From Acidobacteriota bacterium (GTDB lineage Bacteria; Acidobacteriota; Thermoanaerobaculia; Gp7-AA8), in the NCBI GenBank assembly GCA_021325515.1, contig JAJPHC010000057.1, positions 62,001-126,000 of the forward strand: a stretch of DNA of 64,000 bases. Direction: 5' to 3'. Under the pieces are notes generated by a model. It saw nothing but the letters and a program-made list of their open reading frames with translations. It made no database searches and was not told the origin of the DNA. This document shows positions 15,802-23,804 of the stretch, one piece after another. Made by a program: the position numbers and the translations under genes. Every line of letters begins with the position of its first letter. Position 1 is the first letter of the stretch.

Positions 15802-17646
15802 ATGTTCATCCAGCCCATCGACTACTTTCTGGCGGTCTGGTTCCTCCTCGCCTTTGCCTCGACGGCATACGTCGCCATCGATCAGTACCGCAACAACCCC
15901 GAGCCGAAGGTGATGAAGTGGGGCTTCATTCTCGTCACCCTCTACATGGGTCCGATCGCGCTGCTGCTCTACGTGATGGCCGACAAAGAGCCACGGCCCG
16001 GCGAACACGAGATGTTCATCAAGCCGCTCTGGAAGCAGGGCGTCGGCTCGACGATCCACTGCGTTGCCGGCGACGCCACGGGGATCATTCTCGCTGCCGC
16101 GATCACCGCCACGTTGGGCCTGCCGATGTGGCTGGATCTCATCGTCGAATACGCCGCAGGCTTCGCCTTCGGCCTCTTCATCTTCCAGTCGCTCTTCATG
16201 AAGTCGATGATGGGCGGCACCTATTGGGAGAACGTGAAGAAGAGCTTCATCCCCGAGTTCATCAGCATGAATTTCATGATGGCGGGGATGGCGCCGGTCA
16301 TGTGTTTTCTGATGATGAGTCGCGACATGCGCGCGATGGTGCCGACGGAGTTGCTCTTCTGGGGCGTGATGTCGGTTGGTGTCATCGCCGGATTCACGAC
16401 GGCCTATCCGTGGAACGTCTGGCTGGTCGCGCAGGCGTTGAAGCACGGACTGATGACCGAGCGCCCCAAGGGTTCAAAGTTCGACGTGCATGACCACAAA
16501 GCGCACGGCTCCAAAGCCGCGCACGATCATCACGGGATGGGCTCATCGGTCACGGCCGCACAGCTCGCAGCGGTGAGCGGCATTTCGATCCTCGTGCTGG
16601 CCATCGGGATGTTCGCGCCCGCGAATTGGGTGAATCTGCGTCTCTCGGCGCGCGAGGTCGGCGGGGCGATCATGCCTCCCGGGATGATCATGGACCGCGA
16701 CACACCGGCCGAGGCGATGCTGGACATGGCCGCGGTCGACCCGCGCCAGATCACCGCGCGTTACGGCCTGCACGTGCAGGGCGCGCGCGAGCTTCAACCG
16801 CGGATGGAGAACGGCGTGAAGGTGTTCACGCTCACCACCTCCGTCATCCGCTGGACGATCCTACCGGACAAGACTGTCGACGCCTACGCGTTCAACGGCC
16901 AGGTGCCGGGACCGACGATCCGATTCCGAGAGGGCGATCGCGTTCGCATCGATGTCATCAACCACCTTCCCGAAACGACGACGGTGCACTGGCACGGTCT
17001 GATTCTGCCGAACGTGATGGACGGCCCGGCGATGATCACGCAAGCGCCGATCGAGAACGGGCAGCGGTACCGCTACGAGTTCACCGCCGTGCAATCCGGC
17101 ACATATCTCTATCACTCGCACGATCACGTCGACCGGCAGCAGGCGCTCGGTCTCTACGGCGCGCTCCTCATCGATCCAGCGACGGCCGATCCATCGCTCG
17201 CCGCCGATCACGAGTACACGCTGCAGATTCAGGAATGGCTCAAGCGCGAAGGGTTGACCTATCCGGCGATGCCGATGGATGGTGCGCAGCCGAACTTCTT
17301 CACCTTCAATGGCAAGGCCTTTCCTGCCACGGACACCCTTCACATGAAGGTCGGCGAGACGTTGAAGTTGCGGATGGTAGGATCGAGCAACGGCTTCATT
17401 CACCCAATTCACATCCACGGTGGTCCATTCATGGTGGTGGCTCGAGATGGCCAGACGTTGCCGCCCGCGGCCCGTTTCCTGGCGGACACGGTCAACGTCG
17501 GTCCCGGCCAGCGCTACGAGGTGATCTGGAAGGCGCTGAAGCCTGGAAAGTGGTTGGTCCATTGCCACATCGGTCACCACACCACGAACAACAACGTTGA
17601 GACGAATGGCGGCGGCGGGCTGATGATGGTGATCGACGTTCGGTAA
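15802..17646 (+). CDS. DUF4396 membrane domain fused to multicopper oxidase
   Basis: 614 residues, start ATG 15802 with GAGGAGG upstream. Residues 1-215 form a DUF4396 domain of six to seven membrane helices with Met-rich helix ends (FMKSMMGGTYWENVKKSF, MNFMMAGMAPVMCFLMMSRDM). A His-rich linker (HDHKAHGSKAAHDHHG) and another membrane helix (240-262) lead to a periplasmic multicopper oxidase domain (residues 300-614) with HWHGLILPNVMDG, YHSHDHVDRQQ, HPIHIHGG and HCHIGHHTTNNN. The usual axial Met/Leu position of the type-1 site reads Asn. Handing copper from the membrane part to the oxidase is a reasonable but untested idea. Confidence 0.88.
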   Translation: MFIQPIDYFLAVWFLLAFASTAYVAIDQYRNNPEPKVMKWGFILVTLYMGPIALLLYVMADKEPRPGEHEMFIKPLWKQGVGSTIHCVAGDATGIILAAAITATLGLPMWLDLIVEYAAGFAFGLFIFQSLFMKSMMGGTYWENVKKSFIPEFISMNFMMAGMAPVMCFLMMSRDMRAMVPTELLFWGVMSVGVIAGFTTAYPWNVWLVAQALKHGLMTERPKGSKFDVHDHKAHGSKAAHDHHGMGSSVTAAQLAAVSGISILVLAIGMFAPANWVNLRLSAREVGGAIMPPGMIMDRDTPAEAMLDMAAVDPRQITARYGLHVQGARELQPRMENGVKVFTLTTSVIRWTILPDKTVDAYAFNGQVPGPTIRFREGDRVRIDVINHLPETTTVHWHGLILPNVMDGPAMITQAPIENGQRYRYEFTAVQSGTYLYHSHDHVDRQQALGLYGALLIDPATADPSLAADHEYTLQIQEWLKREGLTYPAMPMDGAQPNFFTFNGKAFPATDTLHMKVGETLKLRMVGSSNGFIHPIHIHGGPFMVVARDGQTLPPAARFLADTVNVGPGQRYEVIWKALKPGKWLVHCHIGHHTTNNNVETNGGGGLMMVIDVR

Positions 17647-18076
17647 GAATCATGGTGACGGCAGAGCCGTCGAAGCACGACGTGAACGACTCGTAATTCG
17701 CACTGCGATGAAACTGAGGAGTTGAGGTGAGCTGAGCTGACGATGAAGCGCTGGATGGCACTTCGGTCGCGTTCAAAGCGTCGAGATGGAGATAATGTCG
17801 AAACGACTCAATCGCTGCCTTGGGCGTCTTTGAACGCAATCGCGCGCGTCGGAACAAACCCGCGCCGAATTCTGGTCCGCGGGATCATCCGTGAAGGTCG
17901 TGAACCGAGACGGAGCGCGTGAGCGGCCTCTTCGCCGGCGGGGACGAAGTAAATGTTCGTCGTCTGCGCGATGAGGAAGCTGGAGTTCGCGGGTTTCGAG
18001 GGTGCGCGTTAGACAAACAGCTCGGCGGCGGGTCCGGGAGAAGTGGGTACTGCTTCCAACCCAAACTTTGAACATC
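17647..18076 (+). other. 430-bp spacer without a supported gene
   Basis: Between the DUF4396-oxidase and the converging metzincin gene. Frames here lack ribosome sites and family features. A weak inverted pair (GCGTTCAAAG near 17771 and CTTTGAACGC near 17828) is the only structure I noticed. Confidence 0.4.
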
Positions 18077-18104
18077 AAAAAAAGCCCCGCCGGTTGGCGG
18101 GGCT
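18077..18104 (-). terminator. Rho-independent terminator of metzincin gene
   Basis: On the minus strand AGCCCCGCC-AACC-GGCGGGGCT forms a perfect 9-bp stem with a 4-base loop, followed by seven T. It lies 27-54 bases downstream of the metzincin stop, exactly where that transcript should end. Confidence 0.88.
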
Positions 18105-18130
18105 CACGAATCGACTGCGAAGGAGATGCG

Positions 18131-19027
18131 TTATTCGTCGCGGGTCTTCGCTGTGCGAGTGATCGGGTCAACGTCGTCGTCGGCCCAGAAGATGTGCGAC
18201 AGAATCGTTTCGTCCTGACCTTCGTGGTTGGTCCCGAGGCTGAGAACGAACGTCGTAGCGCGACCCTTGTGATCCCACTCGACCGGAGTGCCAAGCTGCC
18301 ACACTTCGGTAAGGTCATCACCGACCCAGCGGGTCGGGACGGAGAGCGACGCTGCCTTGTTGTTGAGCGTCGCCTGCAGGCTGTAGGTATTGACGCTGTC
18401 GAGGTGCGCGTAAATCGTGTTCAGCTCGTCGAAGTCGTGCTGATTCGGCTTCGTGCTCAGCGTGCTACCAGCGTTCGAGCCTGTGTTGGAGAAGTAGTCC
18501 ATGCAGGAGTTCTGCGACGAGCCGTCGGTGCTCTGATGATCGAGACCGAAGGTGTGGGCAACTTCCTGACACATCACGTGTTCGCGCTCATTCGTGTTGT
18601 TATATGTCGCCGTGTCGAAGTACGTGTCATTCATCTTCGCGGACCCCTGGGAGATGTGCGATCCGCTGAGGTTGATCGAGGCGAGTCCAAGCCATCCGTT
18701 GTTGCCATAGCGGCTGTTGCAGACCTGGGTAGTTCCCGCAACCATCGAGCAGCGCTTGTTCGATGTACCCGCGACGATGGTCGTACGCACGGGAGTATTG
18801 CCCGCATTCCAGTCGCTGACGGTCTGGGACAGGTGACCCTTCCAGTCCGCGCTCGTCAGGTTGTCACCAAGCCTCAGCGTGAATGGGTTGGCGGTACGCC
18901 CCCAGTGATAACCGCCCCAGGAGTGAGTGTCGCTCGCGACCTGTCCAGGCCCGCCGGCGAACATCGGGAATGTGACCAGTGCCAGAACAAGGGTCATGAG
19001 GATCGAACGACGAACGATATGGGACAT
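18131..19027 (-). CDS. Secreted metzincin-like metalloprotease (QExxHxxGxxH)
   Basis: 298 residues with a signal peptide. The zinc region reads MCQEVAHTFGLDHQ near residue 150, with a downstream CMDYF Met-turn, so the fold is metzincin/matrixin-like. The first His of HExxHxxGxxH is Gln. Several Cys (KRCSM, QVCNS, VMCQ, NSCMD) probably form disulfides. The N-terminal half repeats the motif SWGGYHWGRTANPFTL. A paralog with the same Gln change is at 20399. The gene has its own terminator and a spacer of about 240 bases upstream. Whether it is catalytic with a Gln ligand is open. Confidence 0.78.
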   Translation of the reverse strand: MSHIVRRSILMTLVLALVTFPMFAGGPGQVASDTHSWGGYHWGRTANPFTLRLGDNLTSADWKGHLSQTVSDWNAGNTPVRTTIVAGTSNKRCSMVAGTTQVCNSRYGNNGWLGLASINLSGSHISQGSAKMNDTYFDTATYNNTNEREHVMCQEVAHTFGLDHQSTDGSSQNSCMDYFSNTGSNAGSTLSTKPNQHDFDELNTIYAHLDSVNTYSLQATLNNKAASLSVPTRWVGDDLTEVWQLGTPVEWDHKGRATTFVLSLGTNHEGQDETILSHIFWADDDVDPITRTAKTRDE

Positions 19028-19267
19028 TTCGGCTTTTCTCCTAAAGTGTTGTTATTGTTGTTCCGTGATCAACTTGCTGTTCGGAATGCAGGTTGATCCA
19101 TTGAGCAAGGCGGGGGCCAGAAACGGCGATGCATAACAAGTCATTGAATAACATGTCACTTAGCCCTGTGATGCGTCCACGGTGTAGCCTCAAAAGGCTC
19201 AAGGGATGACCACTTTCACCACATTTGCCGGGTGATAAATCGACCACTATGGGGAGTTTTTAACCCA

Positions 19268-20188
19268 CTATTCGGAAGCTGGTTCACTTTTCTCGCTCCG
19301 TTTTCCGGTTTCCCGTAACACGAACAAAAAGCGAGCGGGCTGGGTGGTGGAACTTGCGATCAGCATCCTCTGGTCGGCGAGGAGTTGCACGGCATCGCCC
19401 AGTTCCAGCAGATGATGTTCGGTATCGAGGGTCAGGCGCACCGTACCCTCGACGACATAAACCGCGACAATCGATCCAGGCGGATGGCGCTCGACAACGA
19501 GCCGCTGACGGCCCTCAACGCGGCACTCGGAGAAGTGCGTCACCCCGCCGGCATGCGGATCACTGAAGAGCGCCCGATTGGTCGCGGCTCCGGTAGACGC
19601 TACATGTTGCCGCTTTACCAACGAGATCACCGGCGACTCGTTGGCCTCCACGAACGCAGCGAATGACATCTCAAACGCCTTGGCGAGCCGTTCTGTCATG
19701 ATCGTGCTTGGCTCGATTGCGCAGGTCTCGATGTAGTGAAGCATTCCTTTGCTAATTCCTGCATGGCTCACAAATGCGCGGCGGCTAAAGCCATTGCGGA
19801 TACGGAATGCACCAACGCGAGGGCCGATCTGCTGCGCGATTGCTTCGGGATTTCGGTAGCGGCGCACGACAACCGGGTCGCGCGGCAGCTTGGCAGGATC
19901 ACATTCCTCTTCCACTAGTTCCGAAAGAGTTAACCCGACAGCATCAGCGAGCCTGAGCAAATCGGCGATGCCAGGATTCGCGCGGCAGCTCACGGCATAC
20001 TTGACTAGACTGAGACTGACTCCGGCTCGCGCGGCGAGCTGCGCGAAGGACCAACCATGGTGCTTCTTGATGAGGTCCAGATTTCGGGCCAGAAATCCGA
20101 GAACCGGGCTGGTTCTCGTTTCTTCGGCCGGTTCAGATTCTTTCACCGCTATTAACAGTAACGGCGTCGTCAAGTGGGCACGTGACAT
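19268..20188 (-). CDS. XRE-type regulator with two HTH domains and cupin
   Basis: 306 residues. The first helix-turn-helix is at about residues 33-92 (WSFAQLAARAGVSLSLVKYA), the second at about 120-180 (FSRRAFVSHAGISKGMLHYIE), and a C-terminal cupin barrel (215-295) has PPGSIVAVYVVEGTVRLTL and LELGDAVQLLAD. Cupin-type XRE regulators sense small ligands. Two HTH units in one chain suggest binding to two half-sites as a single molecule. It is divergent from the metzincin at 20399, with three GGGTCAGGA-like elements in between, and convergent in theme with the metzincin at 18131, so it may regulate these proteases. Confidence 0.82.
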   Translation of the reverse strand: MSRAHLTTPLLLIAVKESEPAEETRTSPVLGFLARNLDLIKKHHGWSFAQLAARAGVSLSLVKYAVSCRANPGIADLLRLADAVGLTLSELVEEECDPAKLPRDPVVVRRYRNPEAIAQQIGPRVGAFRIRNGFSRRAFVSHAGISKGMLHYIETCAIEPSTIMTERLAKAFEMSFAAFVEANESPVISLVKRQHVASTGAATNRALFSDPHAGGVTHFSECRVEGRQRLVVERHPPGSIVAVYVVEGTVRLTLDTEHHLLELGDAVQLLADQRMLIASSTTQPARFLFVLRETGKRSEKSEPASE

Positions 20189-20195
20189 GCGCTAA

Positions 20196-20266
20196 GGGTC
20201 AGGAACTGTGCCGGCACTCGCGATGTTTCGGGTCAGATTCTAATCGTATGCGTCAACTCCTGACCC
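20196..20266. promoter_or_regulatory. Candidate operator: three GGGTCAG elements
   Basis: GGGTCAGGAAC at 20196, GGGTCAGATTC at 20230, and the same element inverted as CTCCTGACCC ending at 20266. They lie just 8-78 bases upstream of the XRE regulator start and 130-200 bases upstream of the divergent metzincin, so autoregulation by that regulator is the simplest explanation. No experimental motif is known to me. Confidence 0.45.
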
Positions 20267-20398
20267 CTGTCATCTGCACCCGGTTTGTCTAAATTCATGA
20301 TTCTAAAGACAGAACCTGTAGAGGAGCCATTTGGCAGCCCGTATGCTCTGCGAGGCTGCGATTCGACACGAATCGATTCAACACTTTAAGGAGCATAA

Positions 20399-21292
20399 AT
20401 GCGCACTCGGAATGTCCTCGTCGCCCTGGCCCTCTTCCTCGTCGCAACAACCCCGGCCTTCGCCAGCCACGGCTGGGGGAGCTATCACTGGGGAAAATCA
20501 TGCGCCACATGCGCGGCCTCAATCACGGTTTATGACTCTACCGTCACCACGAACACGGGCTGGCCGACGCACCTCAATCGCGCCATTTTCGGAGACTCTT
20601 CGAACCCAAACACGACGGACCGCCGTGGGTGGAACGACTCTGTTGCACTTACGCTGACGATCGCTCAGGGTTCTACGACGAGCACCACTCGGAGCTCCTG
20701 TCCGTCCGTCTCGGGCGCAATCCGGGTCTGCAATTACACCTACGGCTCGAACGGATGGCTGGGCTTGGCATCGATCAATACCGTGAGTGGCTCTACTGTT
20801 CACATCGCGTGGGGCACCGCGAAAATGAACGACTCGTATTTCAACTCCGGTTATCCGAACACCGAGAAGCGCCACGTGATGTGCCAGGAAGTCGGCCACA
20901 CGTTCGGCCTCGGCCACACCTCGGAAAATGGCTCATCGCAAAATACCTGCATGGATTACTACCAGAACACGAGCAGCACCGACTGGACCAGCACCGGGCC
21001 GAACCAGCATGACTTCGACCAGATCCTCACGCAGATGCACTGGGGAGCGAAACTCGACCTCCTCACCGAAGGGCTGAAGGTCACAGGCGACATCGCTCCG
21101 TCTGAGATGAACGAACCGTGGCAGTGGGGTACACCAGTAGAGTTCGATCAGCAGGGCCGCGCGAACCTGTTCAAGCTCGATCTCGGCGAGGACGCGCTCG
21201 GCAACGAGCACGCCATCTGGACGCACGTGATTTGGGCCGACCCCACCGACAGCGACCAGCCAGAGCGCCATCCGGCAGAACGCACAGAGTAA
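20399..21292 (+). CDS. Secreted metzincin-like metalloprotease (QExxHxxGxxH), paralog
   Basis: 297 residues, signal peptide ending TTPAFASHG, start preceded by AAGGAG. It matches the protein encoded at 18131 along its length: SHGWGSYHWGK near the N-terminus, NGWLGLASIN, AWGTAKMNDSYF, MCQEVGHTFGLGH and CMDYYQN, then PNQHDFDQI and the C-terminal WGTPVEFDQQGRANLFKLDL. The catalytic Gln for His change is shared, so it predates the duplication. An extra Cys pair (CATCAAS) follows the N-terminal motif. A terminator hairpin sits 27 bases after the stop. Confidence 0.78.
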   Translation: MRTRNVLVALALFLVATTPAFASHGWGSYHWGKSCATCAASITVYDSTVTTNTGWPTHLNRAIFGDSSNPNTTDRRGWNDSVALTLTIAQGSTTSTTRSSCPSVSGAIRVCNYTYGSNGWLGLASINTVSGSTVHIAWGTAKMNDSYFNSGYPNTEKRHVMCQEVGHTFGLGHTSENGSSQNTCMDYYQNTSSTDWTSTGPNQHDFDQILTQMHWGAKLDLLTEGLKVTGDIAPSEMNEPWQWGTPVEFDQQGRANLFKLDLGEDALGNEHAIWTHVIWADPTDSDQPERHPAERTE

Positions 21293-21318
21293 ACCATTTC
21301 ACTTTCGATTTGACCTGG

Positions 21319-21343
21319 AGGCGAGGGGCAACCCTCGCCTTTG
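21319..21343 (+). terminator. Terminator of metzincin paralog
   Basis: AGGCGAGGG-GCAA-CCCTCGCCT gives a 9-bp stem and 4-base loop, followed by only TTGG. It lies between converging stops (21292 and 21349). The short T-run makes the strength uncertain. Confidence 0.55.
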
Positions 21344-21348
21344 GAATT

Positions 21349-22449
21349 TCAGCGTCGAGGTGCCGCGCGCCGCCTGATACCGGAAACAATCGTGACCTGC
21401 TGCGGAGCGATCCAACTGTTGTTGTACAAAATCGCGTCGCTCGTACCGTTTCCTTGCGAGATCACGGCTGAGAGGTAGTACGTGCCGAGAGGCACATCGC
21501 GTGGAATATTGAAGGTCACGCCGGCCTGGTCGTCGTCCCAATATCCGCCCGAGACAATTGGTCCACTGAACGCGAGTGATCCGATGAGGATGTCCGATGG
21601 TGCGATGGCGACACCACGCGTCAGATAGAAGCGTATGAGCACGTCCGGCACCGATTCCGTCCCAACGTTCTCGAATTCGAAATTGCGGATCGTGACCGGA
21701 CCGCCAGGAACGACGGCCGCTGGCGACACATCAACCGGCGTCGTCGCAGCGTAGTCGGTCAGCCCAGGATCGAAGTAGAACGGATAGATCGCCAGATCGA
21801 TCACTCGGCGCACGCGCGACGGATATGCCACGCGCGCCTCCTCCGTATCCGCGGCAGCGATGTATTGCGCTGCGAAATCCTCGTAAAGGTTCATGACCGA
21901 GATGTCATTCACGTTGTGGTGGAATCCGAGCGTATGGCCGAGCTCGTGCCCGACGGTCGCTGCGTAGAGCGCCGGCCCGTGGTCGGTGTAATCGATCGGG
22001 CCGGACGGTTTGAATCCGCGGCTGAAATCGGAATTCACGATCACGTCTGTCTCGTCGAAGGTTCCGCAACTCGCTTCGGGTGGCTTTGGACACGCGTCGA
22101 AATCGCCTGCTGCGCTGAGGGGCGACATGTAGGTGATGGCGAACGTATTGCGGTCCATGTTGACGCCATACCGTGCGGATGTAGTGGCGATGTCGAGGAA
22201 AGCAATCTCGTTTTTTCCATTCGGCGCCATGACGCCGTCGCCAGGTCGGTAGTCGAAGACTTCGATGTATGCATTCCAGCGATCGAAGACCTCCTTCGCC
22301 GCGGCTGAGTACGGCGCGTCGAGATGATCGATTTCCCACGGTACCGGAACGATTGGCGGTCCGCCGCACCTGCAGCTTCCATCGTGCCCCTGTGCGAGGA
22401 GCGGAACCGCGATGATCAGGACTGTTGCAACCTTGGAGAAGAGTCTCAT
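21349..22449 (-). CDS. Secreted metzincin protease with C-terminal CARDB-like domain
   Basis: 366 residues with a signal peptide (VATVLIIAVPLLAQG). Residues 25-215 are a matrixin-like catalytic domain with a complete HELGHTLGFHHN (about residues 170-181) and SVMNLYED as Met-turn, so zinc catalysis is expected. An early Cys pair (GSCRCGG) may act as a switch or disulfide. Residues 235-350 are a beta-sandwich of CARDB type (VTIRNFEFENVGTESV, LGTYYLSAVI). It overlaps the upstream gene by 4 bp on the same strand. Unlike the two nearby paralogs, it keeps the canonical first histidine. Confidence 0.85.
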   Translation of the reverse strand: MRLFSKVATVLIIAVPLLAQGHDGSCRCGGPPIVPVPWEIDHLDAPYSAAAKEVFDRWNAYIEVFDYRPGDGVMAPNGKNEIAFLDIATTSARYGVNMDRNTFAITYMSPLSAAGDFDACPKPPEASCGTFDETDVIVNSDFSRGFKPSGPIDYTDHGPALYAATVGHELGHTLGFHHNVNDISVMNLYEDFAAQYIAAADTEEARVAYPSRVRRVIDLAIYPFYFDPGLTDYAATTPVDVSPAAVVPGGPVTIRNFEFENVGTESVPDVLIRFYLTRGVAIAPSDILIGSLAFSGPIVSGGYWDDDQAGVTFNIPRDVPLGTYYLSAVISQGNGTSDAILYNNSWIAPQQVTIVSGIRRRAAPRR

Positions 22450-23093
22450 TGATCTGTCCGGCGGATGAAATCGCGAAGATCGTCGAGCGTCGCTCCGCGC
22501 GACGAGGCGAGTGCAGCGGCTTTTCGTCGCGGTAACAACAAGGCGACACTGCCGTCCGCGTTCCGCGCAATGGGCTCGGCTAGCCGGCGCCTCGAGCGCC
22601 CCATGTGTGATGAAGTGTTATCGCGCAGGCGATGGAGTGCCTGATCTTGCCCGATGACGAGTTGCGCGCCATCGACGGAAATGACTCGGTCGCTGAGGAC
22701 CCGAAAAATGCCCTGCCCCCATCCGACCGCCGGAACGGGGCGGCCCGGAGTGTCATCGAGAAAAATCAGATACCGCGACCCGGCCGTGAGGCGCGGGACG
22801 CCTGCGATCCCGGCGTCGAGCGGGCCACCTCCCGCAAAGGAGAGCGTCCGGATTTCGCCGGCATTACCACGGCCGCGCAGGATTTCAGCAATGCGGACGT
22901 GATAGTCCGTCCAAGGCATTCCTGTCGCGCCGAAGCGGGTCGTGGAATCGATCACGTCAGCGACGATCACCGCCGTCGCACTGTCGCGGATGTCCTCGAG
23001 TGACATCCGGCGAACGGTCGTACCGTTGGCTGCCAGGGCGATGATTCCGATGACCACGGCGAGGCATGCGTGTCTCATCAAGAGTGAATTCAT
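22446..23093 (-). CDS. Secreted protein of unknown function paired with metzincin
   Basis: 215 residues from ATG 23093, chosen because GGAGGGAGGTGG ends about 12 bases upstream; the longer frame would place that site inside the coding region. A signal peptide is followed by RRMSLEDIRDSATAVIVADVID, then a beta-rich domain (YHVRIAEILRGRG, LTAGSRYLIFLDD) and a charged tail with DLRDFIRRT. This pattern is common to unnamed secreted proteins encoded before matrixin-like proteases in GC-rich soil bacteria, by my recollection. A chaperone, inhibitor or partner role is speculative. Confidence 0.6.
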   Translation of the reverse strand: MNSLLMRHACLAVVIGIIALAANGTTVRRMSLEDIRDSATAVIVADVIDSTTRFGATGMPWTDYHVRIAEILRGRGNAGEIRTLSFAGGGPLDAGIAGVPRLTAGSRYLIFLDDTPGRPVPAVGWGQGIFRVLSDRVISVDGAQLVIGQDQALHRLRDNTSSHMGRSRRRLAEPIARNADGSVALLLPRRKAAALASSRGATLDDLRDFIRRTDQ

Positions 23094-23169
23094 GATAGCG
23101 CGACCACCTCCCTCCATTCGTCAACCGGCACCCTGGCGACAACAATGCTTTCCGCAAGAATATAAGATC

Positions 23170-23622
23170 ATGCGACTTCTTCATCGCTCCGTTCCCGTTA
23201 CGCTGCTGCTCGCGATTCTCGGCTGCGCTGGGCGGCCGGGGACAGCGCCCTCGGCACCGACTTCGACCGAACCGTCTGGAGGCACGTCCGTGACTGCGGT
23301 TGTCGAAGGCATACGCGCGGGGGGACTCAAGGTCAAACCGGCAGGAACACTCAACCAGCCGTTCTTTCGGGTCCCGGCACAGGTCTTCAGCATTGACGGC
23401 ACGGACCTACAGCTCTATTCGTTCGACTCGGCCGCCGACGCGCAAAAGGCGGCAGCGACAGTCTCTTCCGATGGTGGATCGATCGGGACGAATTCGATGG
23501 CCTGGATGGCGGCGCCGCATTTCTTCCTAAAGGGAAATCTGATCGCGATCTCCATCGGAGGATCAGCCAAAACGATCACCGGGCTGCAACGCATCTTCGG
23601 GCCGCAGTTCGCCGGTCGTTGA
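23170..23622 (+). CDS. Putative lipoprotein
   Basis: 150 residues from ATG 23170. The signal peptide has lipobox LAILGCAG (Cys19). A Ser/Thr/Pro/Gly linker follows, then a globular part with VEGIRAGGLKVKP, GTDLQLYSFDSAADAQKAAATV and LIAISIGG. The last part resembles small lipoproteins that mature as alpha/beta sandwiches with a conserved 'QLYxFxSxxxA' stretch, but I cannot assign a family. It stands alone, divergent from the protease pair. Confidence 0.6.
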   Translation: MRLLHRSVPVTLLLAILGCAGRPGTAPSAPTSTEPSGGTSVTAVVEGIRAGGLKVKPAGTLNQPFFRVPAQVFSIDGTDLQLYSFDSAADAQKAAATVSSDGGSIGTNSMAWMAAPHFFLKGNLIAISIGGSAKTITGLQRIFGPQFAGR

Positions 23623-23804
23623 TCCAACGCGTGAGAGCGCGCCGTACTGACTGACCAGTTTCTCCATCACGATCGCGAGGAGCACGATCAGCAGGCGCCG
23701 GCGATGCTCCAGATCCACATTTGTCGCCATCATCCCCATCAATCCGCGCATCCCTTCTCTGACCCTGTGCGGCTGTTACACTTCTTCTCCGAGAGAGAGG
23801 AATC

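Noticed and set aside
23563-23751. A 62-codon minus-strand frame with helix-like VLEHRRRLLIVLLAIVMEKL
   Set aside because: It overlaps the 3' end of the lipoprotein gene, has no clear ribosome site and no family; chance frame is more likely.
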